Counted from the first letter of the stretch, positions 41,242 through 51,748 are shown. The stretch is DNA of 64,000 bases from an uncultured bacterium (GCA_937949615.1 CALEDQ010000031.1:186001-250000), one strand, 5' to 3'. Notes: generated by a model from the sequence alone, not told the origin. Numbers and translations: made by a program.

Positions 41242-42519
41242 TCAAGGCGACTTTTTTTGCCAGTGCCGGGTCTGAATTATCTGCTCGAAGCAGTCCCATA
41301 TCTGGTCGGCAAGGTTTTGCGGCTCAGGAAATGCGGGAAGCGGCAGCTGGTTTGTCGGATTGATACGGTTAAGAAGCCAGACCGCCAGAGCCCTGATGTC
41401 GCGGCGCTTGCCTTCAGGCTCGTCGTAGATAACCTGGGTAAGCTCTCTTATCAGTCCGGGGCGTTCTGCCTCATTAAATTGAAAAGTAAGCGGCATTCCG
41501 GCCATTATAATGATGCGGCGGTGAATTGCCTCGCTCTTCTGCTCCTTTGCCCAGCCTGAAAGTTCGTTCAAGCGTTTGCCAAGCTGTGCATCAGGCTCCC
41601 CGTTGCCTTCGGCAAAGGATTTGAAATAAACCGTACTGGTCAGAATGCTTTCAAAAAGCAGAGCAGTCGGCTGACCGATAAATACAGGCCTGAAGAAAAA
41701 GTCAGAGCCGGGGGTGCCGTCTGAGTTTCGCCAGCTTTTTATTACTGGCAGAATTTTTTTCAGATTCTCATGCAGAGCGGGGTTGAACTCTGCCAGCATG
41801 CTGATTATCGCTCCGGCGCACATCGTTGTCATTATCCGGCCATAGGCCGGCTGTTCTGGAAAAAAGAACGAACCGTCGGCGAGCTGAAGTCTGGCCATTT
41901 CATTGCCGATTGTCTGCAGCAATTGCTGGTCGAGTTCGTAGCCCCTGGCGGCCGCGGTTTTTACTGCCAGCGCAAGAGGTAACGAGGTGTGACACGAGAA
42001 ACAGCTGTTTTCTCTGTTGAACTGCACGGTCGCGTCAACCAGCTGCCTGATTCGGTTTTCAATTGCCCGCACCTCGGCCGGCACAGCGGTCAGTTCAATA
42101 CGGTTGCCCTGGTTCTGCTCATAATTTTCAAGGCCGGCGGTCCGAGTAATCAGCGGAGTAATGTAAAACGAAGAACTTGCTACTGATTGCGGGCGAAACA
42201 CCATGAAGCCTTCGTCGGCTTTGGCCGAGGCAATGAACTGGCGCTCTGCAGTTTCGATAAGGGCAGCCCGGCAGATTATGCCCTGCCCCCAGAGTTCGTC
42301 GTTGCGGGTCGGAAGAAGAATCTGGTCGAAAGCCAGAGGCTGCATGAAATTAACCAGCAGGCGGTTCTCGCTTCTGGCTATCTGGTAACTGGGATCGTAG
42401 CTGGCAGTGACCTGAAGAGTCTGCAACAGCAGCAGCGCAAGAATTGCCAGAACCGGCAGCAGTCTGAAGCTGCCTGATAATTTTCTGTCGACCTTAAATG
42501 CTGCTGACAGTTTTTTCAT
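41242..42519 (-). CDS. Exported alpha-toroid-like protein with a c-type heme motif
   Basis: A 425-residue protein. The N-terminal 40 residues have a membrane anchor or signal (PVLAILALLLLQTLQVTAS). A single CXXCH heme-binding motif lies at residues 173-177 (NSCFSCHTSLP). The remainder resembles the alpha/alpha toroid of terpene cyclases/prenyltransferases: repeated helices with ADGSFFFPEQPAYGRIMTTM, a W near the end of each repeat and an Ala/Gly-rich packing. Such CXXCH-toroid proteins occur in Planctomycetes and Verrucomicrobia, but no function is established. The catalytic DXDD motif of squalene-hopene cyclase is absent. The start codon overlaps the stop of the NtrC-type regulator gene (ATGA), so it is co-transcribed and likely regulated by that system. 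Confidence 0.7.
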   Translation of the reverse strand: MKKLSAAFKVDRKLSGSFRLLPVLAILALLLLQTLQVTASYDPSYQIARSENRLLVNFMQPLAFDQILLPTRNDELWGQGIICRAALIETAERQFIASAKADEGFMVFRPQSVASSSFYITPLITRTAGLENYEQNQGNRIELTAVPAEVRAIENRIRQLVDATVQFNRENSCFSCHTSLPLALAVKTAAARGYELDQQLLQTIGNEMARLQLADGSFFFPEQPAYGRIMTTMCAGAIISMLAEFNPALHENLKKILPVIKSWRNSDGTPGSDFFFRPVFIGQPTALLFESILTSTVYFKSFAEGNGEPDAQLGKRLNELSGWAKEQKSEAIHRRIIIMAGMPLTFQFNEAERPGLIRELTQVIYDEPEGKRRDIRALAVWLLNRINPTNQLPLPAFPEPQNLADQIWDCFEQIIQTRHWQKKSP

Positions 42520-43850
42520 TCTTCCTTGCGGATTCCGTATTTTTTCAGCTTGTAATGCAGGTTTTGCCTGGTCACGCCAAGAGTGGCTGCAGCTCTTGAA
42601 TAATTCCAGCCGGCCGCTTCAAGAGCCTGCAGAATAAGATTTTCTTCGATTTTTTCCATGGTCTGGTCGAGTGGCAGCCCCTGTTCGAAATTTTGCTGAC
42701 CATTGTCGCGGTCAGAGGGCAGATTCAGATCAGCGGCAGTTAACTGCCCGGAGCGCTTCATTATGACTGCCCGTTCAATGCAGTTTTCAAGCTGCCTGAC
42801 GTTGCCGGGCCATTCATAATCCATAAGAGCCTGAATAAATGACTGGTCGAAGCCGGTTATGCTGCGTGAGTGCCTCATTGAATAAAGATTTATAAAGAAT
42901 TCAGCCAGTTCACGAATGTCAGAACGCCTGGCGCGTAACGGCGGCAGTTCGATCTCGACGACATTGATACGGTAGAGCAGGTCTTCTCTGAAATTTCCGT
43001 TCTGCACTTCGCGACTGAGAATCTTGTTCGATGCCGAAATGATGCGCACGTCAGCCTGCAGCTGCTGGTTTGCTCCGACCGGCTTGAAACTGCCATCCTG
43101 CAGAACCCGCAGCAGTTTGGCCTGGTTCGACACCGGCAGATCGCCAATTTCGTCGAGAAAAAGAGTGCCACCTTCGGCCTCTTTGAACAGGCCGTGCTTA
43201 TCAGAATAGGCGTTGGTAAAACTGCCTTTTTTGTGTCCGAACATTTCACTTTCGAAAAGCTGTTCAGGAATGGTGCTGCAGTTCACGGCAACAAAAGGTT
43301 TGTCGCTGCGGGTGGAATGGGCGTGAATGGCTCTGGCGACCATTTCCTTGCCGGTGCCGCTTTCGCCGCTGATCAGAACCGTGCTGCTGGTGTCGGAAAT
43401 ATTGGCTATCAGCTTATGAACCCGTTGCATTGCCTCTGAAGTGCCAATCAGCCCACGGGCCGGTACAGATGTTCTGGTAGCGGCGGTTCTGATACTGAGT
43501 GCCTGTCTGACCGCCTGTTTAAAGTCCGCCAGCTCGAAGGGCTTGAGCAGGTAATCTCTGGCGCCGAGTTTGATCGCCGTTACGGCTGTTTCAACCGAGG
43601 AATACGCTGTCATAAGGATACAGGGGAGTTCTGGTTTAATTTTTCTGATCTTCCCGAGAAGTTCTATGCCAGACATACCCTGCATGCGGATGTCGGAAAT
43701 TACCAGATCGGCTTCATGTGAGCAGATATAGTCATAGCCGCGCTGGGGGTCAGAGAAATCGGCTACTTCACAGCCGTCCAGTTCGAGTGCCTTTTTTAGA
43801 GCCTGTAGAAGCTTTGGTTCATCGTCGATCAGAACTATGCGACCCTTCAT
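42516..43850 (-). CDS. NtrC-family sigma54-dependent response regulator
   Basis: A 444-residue regulator. Receiver domain 1-120 with D9/D10 and phosphoacceptor D53 (LVISDIRMQGMSG). AAA+ sigma54 activation domain 135-375 with Walker A GESGTGKE (162-169), Walker B GGTLFLDEIGDLP and a sigma54-contact loop that reads GSFTNA (209-214) instead of GAFTGA. Fis-type helix-turn-helix at the C-terminus (YSRAAATLGVTRQNLHYKLK). It is six bases downstream of the sensor kinase gene and overlaps the CXXCH-toroid gene by four bases. It should activate sigma54 promoters when phosphorylated, but the altered loop raises doubt. No sigma54 promoter was found in this window. Confidence 0.95.
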   Translation of the reverse strand: MKGRIVLIDDEPKLLQALKKALELDGCEVADFSDPQRGYDYICSHEADLVISDIRMQGMSGIELLGKIRKIKPELPCILMTAYSSVETAVTAIKLGARDYLLKPFELADFKQAVRQALSIRTAATRTSVPARGLIGTSEAMQRVHKLIANISDTSSTVLISGESGTGKEMVARAIHAHSTRSDKPFVAVNCSTIPEQLFESEMFGHKKGSFTNAYSDKHGLFKEAEGGTLFLDEIGDLPVSNQAKLLRVLQDGSFKPVGANQQLQADVRIISASNKILSREVQNGNFREDLLYRINVVEIELPPLRARRSDIRELAEFFINLYSMRHSRSITGFDQSFIQALMDYEWPGNVRQLENCIERAVIMKRSGQLTAADLNLPSDRDNGQQNFEQGLPLDQTMEKIEENLILQALEAAGWNYSRAAATLGVTRQNLHYKLKKYGIRKEE

Positions 43851-43856
43851 TGGTAA

Positions 43857-45545
43857 TTACTCCTCTGTGTTTTTGTTGAATGTTTCTGCGACAGGAAGCT
43901 GAATACAGAATTCAGTTATGCCAGATTCAAGCCTTGTGGCTTCGATTTTCCCATGGTGGCCGTCAATGATTGCCTGACAGATGACCAGGCCAAGACCGGT
44001 TCCCTGAGCTTTGGTAGTGAATAGCGGTTCAAAAATATGTTCAGGCAGACATTCGAAGCCGCGCCCGTGATCCTGAACCTTGATTTTTACGTGGTCCTGA
44101 AAAATTTCGCTGCCGATACGCATGGTTTTGGGATCGATATCGTGCATCGCTTCGAGGGCGTTGCGGGCCAGATTGCTGAAAACCTGCTGCATTGCCTTGC
44201 TGTCTATCATCAGCCCGAGATGTTCATTCGCCGGTTTCTCGACGACGAGTTTCAGTTCCTTGAAGGCCGACTCATTTCTGATGAAGTTTTCAATCTGCCC
44301 GATGAAGGCCCCGAGAGTGACTGGGCTCAACTGTGGCTGGGTGCGGCCGGTATAAGTTCGCAGAGTGCTGATGATGTCGCGACACCTTCGAACTTCTTCA
44401 ATAATGGCATCGAAGTCTTCAGGCGGAATACTGCTGCCCGTCGCGGCAGCTTCTTTGAGCATGCTGGCGGTCACCAGAATCGTGCCGAGCGGGTTGTTGA
44501 TTTCGTGCGCGATGCCGGCAGAAAAACGGCCGAGCGCCGCCATCTTGTCTTTCTGGGCCAGCTCTTTCTGCACCTCGATCAATCTTGACTGTGCCAGCGA
44601 AAGTTCGCGCACCATGCGATTAAAACTCATTGCAACATTTTCGATTTCATTGCCACTGTTCTGCATGGGTGGCTTATCGAGCGGAATCTCTCGCCAATGC
44701 CCGTCGGCAACCTGTTCCATACCATGCTTGAGAGCGTTGAGCGGGGCGAAAAGCCTGACACCCAGAAAAAAACCAAGAATCAGCAGCCCGATAACCTCGA
44801 GAACCGCAAGGCGCAGCATCAGCTGATCGACAAGATCGCGAGACAGGGTTGCCCGCTGTGCCGGGTAGCCGGTCAGAAGCATGACACCGTTTTTTTCCTG
44901 AAAAACTCTGACACGATAGAGATCATCGCCGACCTGCAGCTGATGAGTAATGTTTTCGCGGCTCAGGTTAAGCAACGAAACCTGCTCCGGGTTGAAACCG
45001 CGCGCCATCAGTATTCCCTGTTGGTCAAAAATACAGAAAAAGTCTGGTAGATTGGCAAGCAGTGCCGGTGATCTTGCCAGAATCAGACTGAGTCCGTCAG
45101 AGGCAAGAGGAATTTCTGCCGCCAGATAACCCTTATATGAAAAAGGACCGGAACTGGCAATTCTTACCGGCAGCCCAGGATTGGTAACTGGCCTGATAAA
45201 AGCTGCCTGACCAAATATCAGAGGCCGCCCGTCTTTAAATACCTCAAGCCAGTCAGCTCCAAGCGCTGATTTTATTTTCTCTGCCTGCCGCTGCTGCACC
45301 GGCAGCTGATTTTCGAAAAACCTGCTGTCGGCAAAGGCGGTGGCCGTTTCGCCAGCCAGGCGGACAAGTGTTGTCTGGCCGACTGTCAGACCGCTTAACA
45401 GCTGCTGCCGAAGGTTCTCGAGCTTGCTCAGGTCGGAGATGTCGAGCGAAAAACCCAGGCTTTGCGCCGCCCAGAAAGAGACGACCGATACAACCACGAT
45501 CGTCAGAAGGGCAAAACCCAAAGCTATTCTTAATCTGATCCCCAT
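43857..45545 (-). CDS. Membrane sensor histidine kinase (NtrB/AtoS-like)
   Basis: A 562-residue kinase. TM1 at about 7-28, an exported sensor domain (30-240) resembling a dCACHE fold with FCIFDQQGILMARGF, TM2 at 242-263, HAMP about 264-316, then HisKA with H347 in GIAHEINNPLGTIL and a HATPase domain with MQQVFSNLARNALEAMHD, VQDHGRGF and GTGLGLVICQ. The HEINNP form is typical of NtrB-like kinases that partner with NtrC-family regulators, as does the next gene six bases away. The signal is unknown. The upstream gap to tpiA contains a terminator, so this gene has its own start of transcription. Confidence 0.94.
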   Translation of the reverse strand: MGIRLRIALGFALLTIVVVSVVSFWAAQSLGFSLDISDLSKLENLRQQLLSGLTVGQTTLVRLAGETATAFADSRFFENQLPVQQRQAEKIKSALGADWLEVFKDGRPLIFGQAAFIRPVTNPGLPVRIASSGPFSYKGYLAAEIPLASDGLSLILARSPALLANLPDFFCIFDQQGILMARGFNPEQVSLLNLSRENITHQLQVGDDLYRVRVFQEKNGVMLLTGYPAQRATLSRDLVDQLMLRLAVLEVIGLLILGFFLGVRLFAPLNALKHGMEQVADGHWREIPLDKPPMQNSGNEIENVAMSFNRMVRELSLAQSRLIEVQKELAQKDKMAALGRFSAGIAHEINNPLGTILVTASMLKEAAATGSSIPPEDFDAIIEEVRRCRDIISTLRTYTGRTQPQLSPVTLGAFIGQIENFIRNESAFKELKLVVEKPANEHLGLMIDSKAMQQVFSNLARNALEAMHDIDPKTMRIGSEIFQDHVKIKVQDHGRGFECLPEHIFEPLFTTKAQGTGLGLVICQAIIDGHHGKIEATRLESGITEFCIQLPVAETFNKNTEE

Positions 45546-45601
45546 ATTGCCAACATTTTACCCCAGACCGCCACCCCTGTACAGGATTTATTGCTGAATG
45601 C

Positions 45602-45664
45602 AAAAAGGGCTGCTGACAGTTCCCTGAGTGATTTGCACCGGCTCAGGGCTTATCAGACAGCCCC
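45602..45664 (-). terminator. Nested-stem terminator after tpiA
   Basis: Read on the minus strand, an outer stem (GGGCTGTCTGA / TCAGCAGCCC, 45663-45653 and 45616-45607, one bulge) encloses an inner stem (CCCTGAG/CTCAGGG) and is followed by five T (45606-45602). It closes the gap-pgk-tpiA operon. Confidence 0.8.
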
Positions 45665-45681
45665 CATGAAACCTGAACGGA

Positions 45682-46430
45682 TCAGAACCTGGTCAATTTT
45701 GCAAAAGAATCGGCCTCCAGGCTGGCTCCGCCAACCAGCGCCCCATCTATGCCGTCCTGCTCCATATAAGTGCTGATGTTTTCAGGTTTTACCGAACCAC
45801 CATAAAGAATACGAACCTTCGCGGCTGTTTCACTGCCGTAGCGGCTGTGAATGAATTCGCGAATCAGTGCGATCGCATCCTTTGCATCCTTGGTTGTGGC
45901 GTTCTTACCGGTGCCAATGGCCCATACCGGCTCATACGCAATGACAATACCGCGCAGGTGCTGTTCTGAAACACCCTTGAGGTTCTTTTCGAGCTGATTG
46001 AGAATCACCTGATCGGTAAGATTCTTTTCGCGTTCTTCAAGCTTCTCACCGACGCACAGAACCGGAATCAGACCCTTGGCAAAAGCCGCGAGCACCTTTT
46101 TGTTGATCAGTTCATCGCTTTCGCCAAAAACCCAGCGGCGTTCAGAATGGCCAAGAATGACGAATTCGCAGTTGAGGTCCTTGAGCATGGCCGGTGAAAC
46201 TTCACCGGTGAAAGCGCCCTTTTCTTCGAAATACATATTCTGGGCCCCGAGAAGCACCTGGCTGCCTTCCCGCCCCTGGTCAACTGCGTTGATAAGGGTG
46301 AATGGCGGGCAGACCAGCACGTCGACGTCTTTCAGGTCGGCGATTTTCGGTAACAGCTCAGCCATGAAAGCTTTGGCTTCCTGCGTGGTCTTGTGCATTT
46401 TCCAGTTGGCGGCGATAAGAGGTCTTCGGC

Positions 46431-46434
<4 letters not shown>
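45682..46434 (-). CDS. tpiA: Triosephosphate isomerase
   Basis: A 250-residue TIM-barrel enzyme interconverting dihydroxyacetone phosphate and glyceraldehyde 3-phosphate. Catalytic residues are visible: K12 in AANWKMH, the His in ILGHSERR, and the Glu in IAYEPVWAIGTG. The phosphate-binding loop ends ILYGGSV. Length is normal. Its ATG overlaps the stop of pgk (ATGA), so translation is coupled. It is the last gene of the operon, before the nested terminator. Confidence 0.98.
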
Positions 46435-47642
<1,208 letters not shown>

Positions 47643-47685
47643 TTTTGCCTCCATTAAACGGGGGGTAGAGAGAAAATTATAACGG

Positions 47686-47728
47686 AAAAAACAAAAGCAG
47701 GGAACCCCTCTTGATCAGGTTCCCTGCT
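47686..47728 (-). terminator. Terminator or attenuator between gap and pgk
   Basis: On the minus strand, a perfect 11 bp stem AGCAGGGAACC/GGTTCCCTGCT (47728-47718 and 47706-47696), then TTTTGTTTTTT (47696-47686). It would limit read-through from gap into pgk-tpiA. Confidence 0.85.
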
Positions 47729-47756
47729 GATTGTTCAAGGTATTCTAAAAGCCCTG

Positions 47757-48761
47757 TTACTTCTTGCTGGCCATGTAGAGGACCAGGTCGACGACGCGGT
47801 TGCTGTAGCCCCACTCGTTGTCATACCATGACACGACCTTGACGAATTTGTCGTTGAGAGAGATGCCGGCGTCGGCATCGAAAATGCTCGAACGTGCATC
47901 GCCGACGAAATCGGTTGATACGACTGCGTCTTCAGTGTAGCCGAGAATGCCCTTCATGGTGGTTTCAGAGGCTTCTTTCATGGCGGCTTTGATCTGATCG
48001 TAGGTGGCCGGTTTTTCGAGGCGGCAGGTCAGATCTACGACTGAAACGTCAGGGGTCGGTACGCGGAAAGCCATACCGGTGAGTTTGCCGTTCAGAGACG
48101 GAATAACTTTGCCGACGGCTTTGGCAGCGCCGGTTGATGACGGAATGATGTTCTGGGCAGCGCCGCGGCCACCGCGCCAGTCTTTGGCAGACGGGCCGTC
48201 AACGGTTTTCTGAGTGGCGGTGGTGGCGTGCACGGTGGTCATCAGGCCTTCGACGATACCGAATTTGTCATGCAGAACTTTGGCGATCGGGGCCAGACAG
48301 TTGGTGGTGCATGAAGCGTTCGAAACGATGTCGACCGAGGGATTGTATGAACTTTCGTTAACGCCCATGACGATCATCGGTGTGTCGTCTTTGGACGGGG
48401 CTGACATGATTACTTTTTTGGCGCCGGCGGCGATGTGCTTGGCGGCGGTTTCTTTGGTCAGGAAGAGGCCGGTTGATTCGACGACGTATTCGGCGCCGAC
48501 TTCGTTCCATTTAAGGTTTGCGGGGTCTTTTTCGGCGGTAACGCGAATGGCTTTGCCGTTAACGACGAGCTTGCCGTCTTTAACATGAACTTCACCCTTG
48601 AAAAGACCGTGGGTTGAGTCATATTTCAGCATGTATGCCATGTAGTCGACGTCGATGAGATCGTTGATGCCAACCACTTCGATTTTGGGGTTGTTGATTG
48701 CTGCTCTGAAAACCAGGCGGCCGATGCGACCAAAGCCATTGATTCCTAATTTTACTGCCAT
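47757..48761 (-). CDS. gap: Glyceraldehyde-3-phosphate dehydrogenase
   Basis: A 334-residue NAD-dependent enzyme. N-terminal Rossmann motif MAVKLGINGFGRIGRLVFRA, catalytic Cys in SNASCTTNCLAP, the His in TTVHATTATQ, and the conserved C-terminal WYDNEWGYSNRVVDLV. Asp in GINDLIDVDYMA after the second strand suggests NAD rather than NADP use. Length is standard. It is the first gene of the gap-pgk-tpiA run and has a promoter at 48840-48869. Confidence 0.98.
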   Translation of the reverse strand: MAVKLGINGFGRIGRLVFRAAINNPKIEVVGINDLIDVDYMAYMLKYDSTHGLFKGEVHVKDGKLVVNGKAIRVTAEKDPANLKWNEVGAEYVVESTGLFLTKETAAKHIAAGAKKVIMSAPSKDDTPMIVMGVNESSYNPSVDIVSNASCTTNCLAPIAKVLHDKFGIVEGLMTTVHATTATQKTVDGPSAKDWRGGRGAAQNIIPSSTGAAKAVGKVIPSLNGKLTGMAFRVPTPDVSVVDLTCRLEKPATYDQIKAAMKEASETTMKGILGYTEDAVVSTDFVGDARSSIFDADAGISLNDKFVKVVSWYDNEWGYSNRVVDLVLYMASKK

Positions 48762-48839
48762 TTTTTTGCCTCCGAATTATTTATATGAGTATCGGGTTGT
48801 GAAAAAGAGAACAAAGAACATTAAAATTTACACGAACTC

Positions 48840-48869
48840 TTTTTACTTTGTCCGGGTACTTCTTGTCAA
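48840..48869 (-). promoter_or_regulatory. Probable promoter of gap
   Basis: On the minus strand, perfect -35 TTGACA (48869-48864), 18 bp spacer, -10 TAAAAA (48845-48840). Predicted leader of about 70 A/T-rich bases. Confidence 0.5.
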
Positions 48870-48892
48870 TCCCCCAATTATTTTTGCTGGGC

Positions 48893-48924
48893 AAAAAAAC
48901 ATCCCCGCCTTGCGACGGGGATGT
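48893..48924 (-). terminator. Intrinsic terminator after the cmk-rpsA fusion
   Basis: On the minus strand, nine-pair stem ACATCCCCG/CGGGGATGT (48924-48916 and 48907-48899) then seven T (48899-48893). Confidence 0.9.
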
Positions 48925-48982
48925 CTGTCGAACTGTTTAACGGGGCGCCCTTCGACCTGCCGGGCAGGCTCAGGGGCTTAGA

Positions 48983-51697
48983 TTACTTGTCGAGCTTTGA
49001 TTTGAAAGACTCGAGCTGAGCTTTGAGCAGGTCGCCGATGGTATCAGAGAAACCAGATTCTGATTCAGCCTGGTATTTCTTGAGTTCCTTGGCATCGCTG
49101 TCCATGTTGGCTTCTTTGATCGAGAGTTTCAGGCGGCGGTTTTTGCGGTCGAGTTCGAGAACCTTGTAGGTTACGGTGTCGCCCTGCTTGACCACTTCAG
49201 ACGGGCTGTTAACACGCTGAGCTGACAGCTGAGAGATGTGAACGAAGCCGATGACGCCTTCAGTGACTTCAACTTCTACGCCATTGTCGAGCAGAGTGGC
49301 AATTTTGCCCTGATGCACGCTGTCTTTGCCGAACTTGCGTTCAACATCTTTCCAGGGGTCATCCTGGAGGCGGCGCAGAGAGAGACCGATTTTCTGCTTG
49401 CCTTTGTCGATTTCATAGACCATGACGTTGACCTGATCGCCAACCTTGAGAGCGGCGCCCGGATTTTCAACGTCATTCTGCCATGAGAATTCAGAAACGT
49501 GCAGCAGACCTTCGAGACCGTTTTCGAGCTGAATGAAGGCACCATAGGGAACCAGATTCTTAACGACGCCGGTAACCTGATCGCCGATTTTGTATTCGTA
49601 TTCAACTTTTTCCCAGGGGTCGGTGGTGGTCTGTTTCAGGCCAAGTGACAGTCTGTGGTTGGCAGTGTCGATATTGAGGATCTTGACCTTGATTTCCTGA
49701 CCCTTTTCGAGAATTTCTTTCGGGTGGCTGACTTTTTTGACCCAGTCCATGTCAGAGACATGCAGCAGGCCTTCGACGCCCTGAGCGATTTCGATAAAGG
49801 CACCAAAGTCGGTCATGTTGTTAACCTTGCCGGTTACCACATCGCCGATTTTGTATTTGGAAGTGACCTGTTCCCACGGATGGGGCAGAACTTCTTTGTA
49901 TGACAGAGAAATGCGTTTCTTTTCTTTGTCGATTTCTTTGACGACGATGTCGATTGAGTCGCCGGTTTTTACGACTTCGCTCGGATGCTTGATGTTTCTG
50001 GCCCATGACAGGTCAGAAATGTGCACGAGGCCTTCAACGCCTTCTTCGAGTTCAACGAAAGCGCCGAAATCCATGAGGTTTTTAACCTTGCCATGATATT
50101 TCTGGCCGACTTTGTAGCGGTTGTCAACGGTTTCCCAGGGGTTGTCTTTTTTCTGCTTGATGCCGAGGCTGATTTTGCCTTTTTCGACATCCATTTTCAG
50201 AATCTTGGCTTCGATGGTTTCGCCCGGCTGAACGACTTCGCGCGGGTTGGAAATCACTGACCAGCTGAGGTCGTTGCGGTGAATGAGGCCTTCAACGCCA
50301 TCGCCGAGGTCGACGAATGCGCCGTATTCAACGATTCTTGAAACAATGCCCTTGATGACATCGTCAACATGGAATTTTTCGAAGATTTCGTTTTTGCGTT
50401 TGTCGCGAACCTTGTCAAGAATGGCGCGTTCAGAAACGACGACATTCTTGCGGCGGCGGTCATATTCAGTGATAACCATCGGGAATTTCTTGCCGATGCT
50501 TTCTTTGGCGTTTTTGCCGTGTGACAGCTGGCTCTGGGGCAGGAAGGCTCTGACGCCGAGAACGCTGACGTTGTAACCGCCCTTGATGCGTTCTTTGATT
50601 TCGCCTTCGACCGGAGTCTTATTTTTGAAAGCTTCGTCGAGGTCATCCCATGAACCGAGTTCCTGGGCGCGGCGCAGAGAGAGCAGAAGCTGCCCGTGGC
50701 CGTCGTCAACCTTTTTGACGTAGACTTTAATTTCGTCGCCAACGTTATATTTGCCTTCTTCGCCATCGAGTTCGTCAGTCGGAATGATGCCGTCGGATTT
50801 GTAGCCGAGGTCGACATAAATACCGCTCTGGTTCTTCTCAATAACGGTGCCGGTTACAATGGCCCCTCTGGAGATTGTTCGGAACTCACTGTTCAGCGCT
50901 TCCTCCATTGTCATCTGGTTCTCTTCGGCGCTATCAGCCTGTTCCTGGTGAGTGTTTTTAACTTGAGTCATACGTTCCTCCATTGGGATCAACTTGTCCC
51001 GGGTATTAGTTACGATTATGATAATCCGATCGATAACCTGATCAATGGTCATCGCGGTAGTATCCAGCAATACGGCTCCGTCAGCCTGTTTGAGCGGAGC
51101 AAATTCACGGTTCGAGTCATATTCGTCGCGTTTGGCGATTTCCTGTTTCAGGCTCTCGAGATCGGCTTCAAAGCCCTTCTCGTGCAGGTCATGCAGGCGA
51201 CGTCTGGCTCTTTCCTCGATCGAGGCGGTCAGAAAGATTTTGGTGCGGGCATCCGGGAAAACGACCGAGCCGATGTCACGGCCGTCGACAACCCATTTGC
51301 CTTTTTTGCCGATCTGTCTCTGCAGAGCGGTCATGCATTCGCGCACTCCCTGGTTGGCGGCTACGGCAGAAACATTGCGGGCCACTTCGGGTTTGCGGAT
51401 ATCGTGTGTCACTTCGATATCTTTAAGAAAAACACGCGGTTGTGAGGAATTCTTGCAGGTTTCAAAGCGCAGACCGCATTCACTGGCGCAACGGCGCATG
51501 GCGGCGACATCAGAAAAGTCGATGTTTTCCTGCTGGGCTTTGAGAGTCACGGCGCGATACATGGCGCCGGTATCGAGGTAACCATAACCAAGCTTGTCGG
51601 CAGCCATGCGGGCTACCGTACTTTTACCAGCACCGGCGGGACCGTCGATGGCGACTATATCAAAACCTGTCTTACTGGGCGTCTGCAAGGTGTGCAA
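48983..51697 (-). CDS. cmk-rpsA: Cytidylate kinase-ribosomal protein S1 fusion
   Basis: A 904-residue fusion. Start TTG at 51697 with AGGAG four bases upstream. Residues 1-235 are CMP/dCMP kinase: Walker A DGPAGAGKSTVAR, DTGAMYRAVT and GRDIGSVVFPDA. From about 280 there are seven S1 (OB-fold) RNA-binding domains, e.g. GIYVDLGYKSDGIIP, GGYNVSVLGVRAFLP, YGAFVDLGDGVEGLIH; E. coli S1 has six. Inside the linker an ATG at 50971 is preceded by GGAGG at five-base spacing, so a free 662-residue S1 could be made from the same message. S1 binds mRNA on the 30S subunit. Such fusions are known in some bacterial phyla. Confidence 0.95.
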   Translation of the reverse strand: MHTLQTPSKTGFDIVAIDGPAGAGKSTVARMAADKLGYGYLDTGAMYRAVTLKAQQENIDFSDVAAMRRCASECGLRFETCKNSSQPRVFLKDIEVTHDIRKPEVARNVSAVAANQGVRECMTALQRQIGKKGKWVVDGRDIGSVVFPDARTKIFLTASIEERARRRLHDLHEKGFEADLESLKQEIAKRDEYDSNREFAPLKQADGAVLLDTTAMTIDQVIDRIIIIVTNTRDKLIPMEERMTQVKNTHQEQADSAEENQMTMEEALNSEFRTISRGAIVTGTVIEKNQSGIYVDLGYKSDGIIPTDELDGEEGKYNVGDEIKVYVKKVDDGHGQLLLSLRRAQELGSWDDLDEAFKNKTPVEGEIKERIKGGYNVSVLGVRAFLPQSQLSHGKNAKESIGKKFPMVITEYDRRRKNVVVSERAILDKVRDKRKNEIFEKFHVDDVIKGIVSRIVEYGAFVDLGDGVEGLIHRNDLSWSVISNPREVVQPGETIEAKILKMDVEKGKISLGIKQKKDNPWETVDNRYKVGQKYHGKVKNLMDFGAFVELEEGVEGLVHISDLSWARNIKHPSEVVKTGDSIDIVVKEIDKEKKRISLSYKEVLPHPWEQVTSKYKIGDVVTGKVNNMTDFGAFIEIAQGVEGLLHVSDMDWVKKVSHPKEILEKGQEIKVKILNIDTANHRLSLGLKQTTTDPWEKVEYEYKIGDQVTGVVKNLVPYGAFIQLENGLEGLLHVSEFSWQNDVENPGAALKVGDQVNVMVYEIDKGKQKIGLSLRRLQDDPWKDVERKFGKDSVHQGKIATLLDNGVEVEVTEGVIGFVHISQLSAQRVNSPSEVVKQGDTVTYKVLELDRKNRRLKLSIKEANMDSDAKELKKYQAESESGFSDTIGDLLKAQLESFKSKLDK
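50969..50981 (-). promoter_or_regulatory. Internal ribosome binding site and start for free S1
   Basis: In the linker between the kinase and S1 parts, the minus strand has GGAGG (50981-50977), five bases and an in-frame ATG (50971-50969). It would allow S1 to be made without the kinase. Confidence 0.5.
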
Positions 51698-51748
51698 CGA
51701 ACTCCTGTGAACTCATCGGTTGGAAATATAAACCGACTAATGGGCGAT

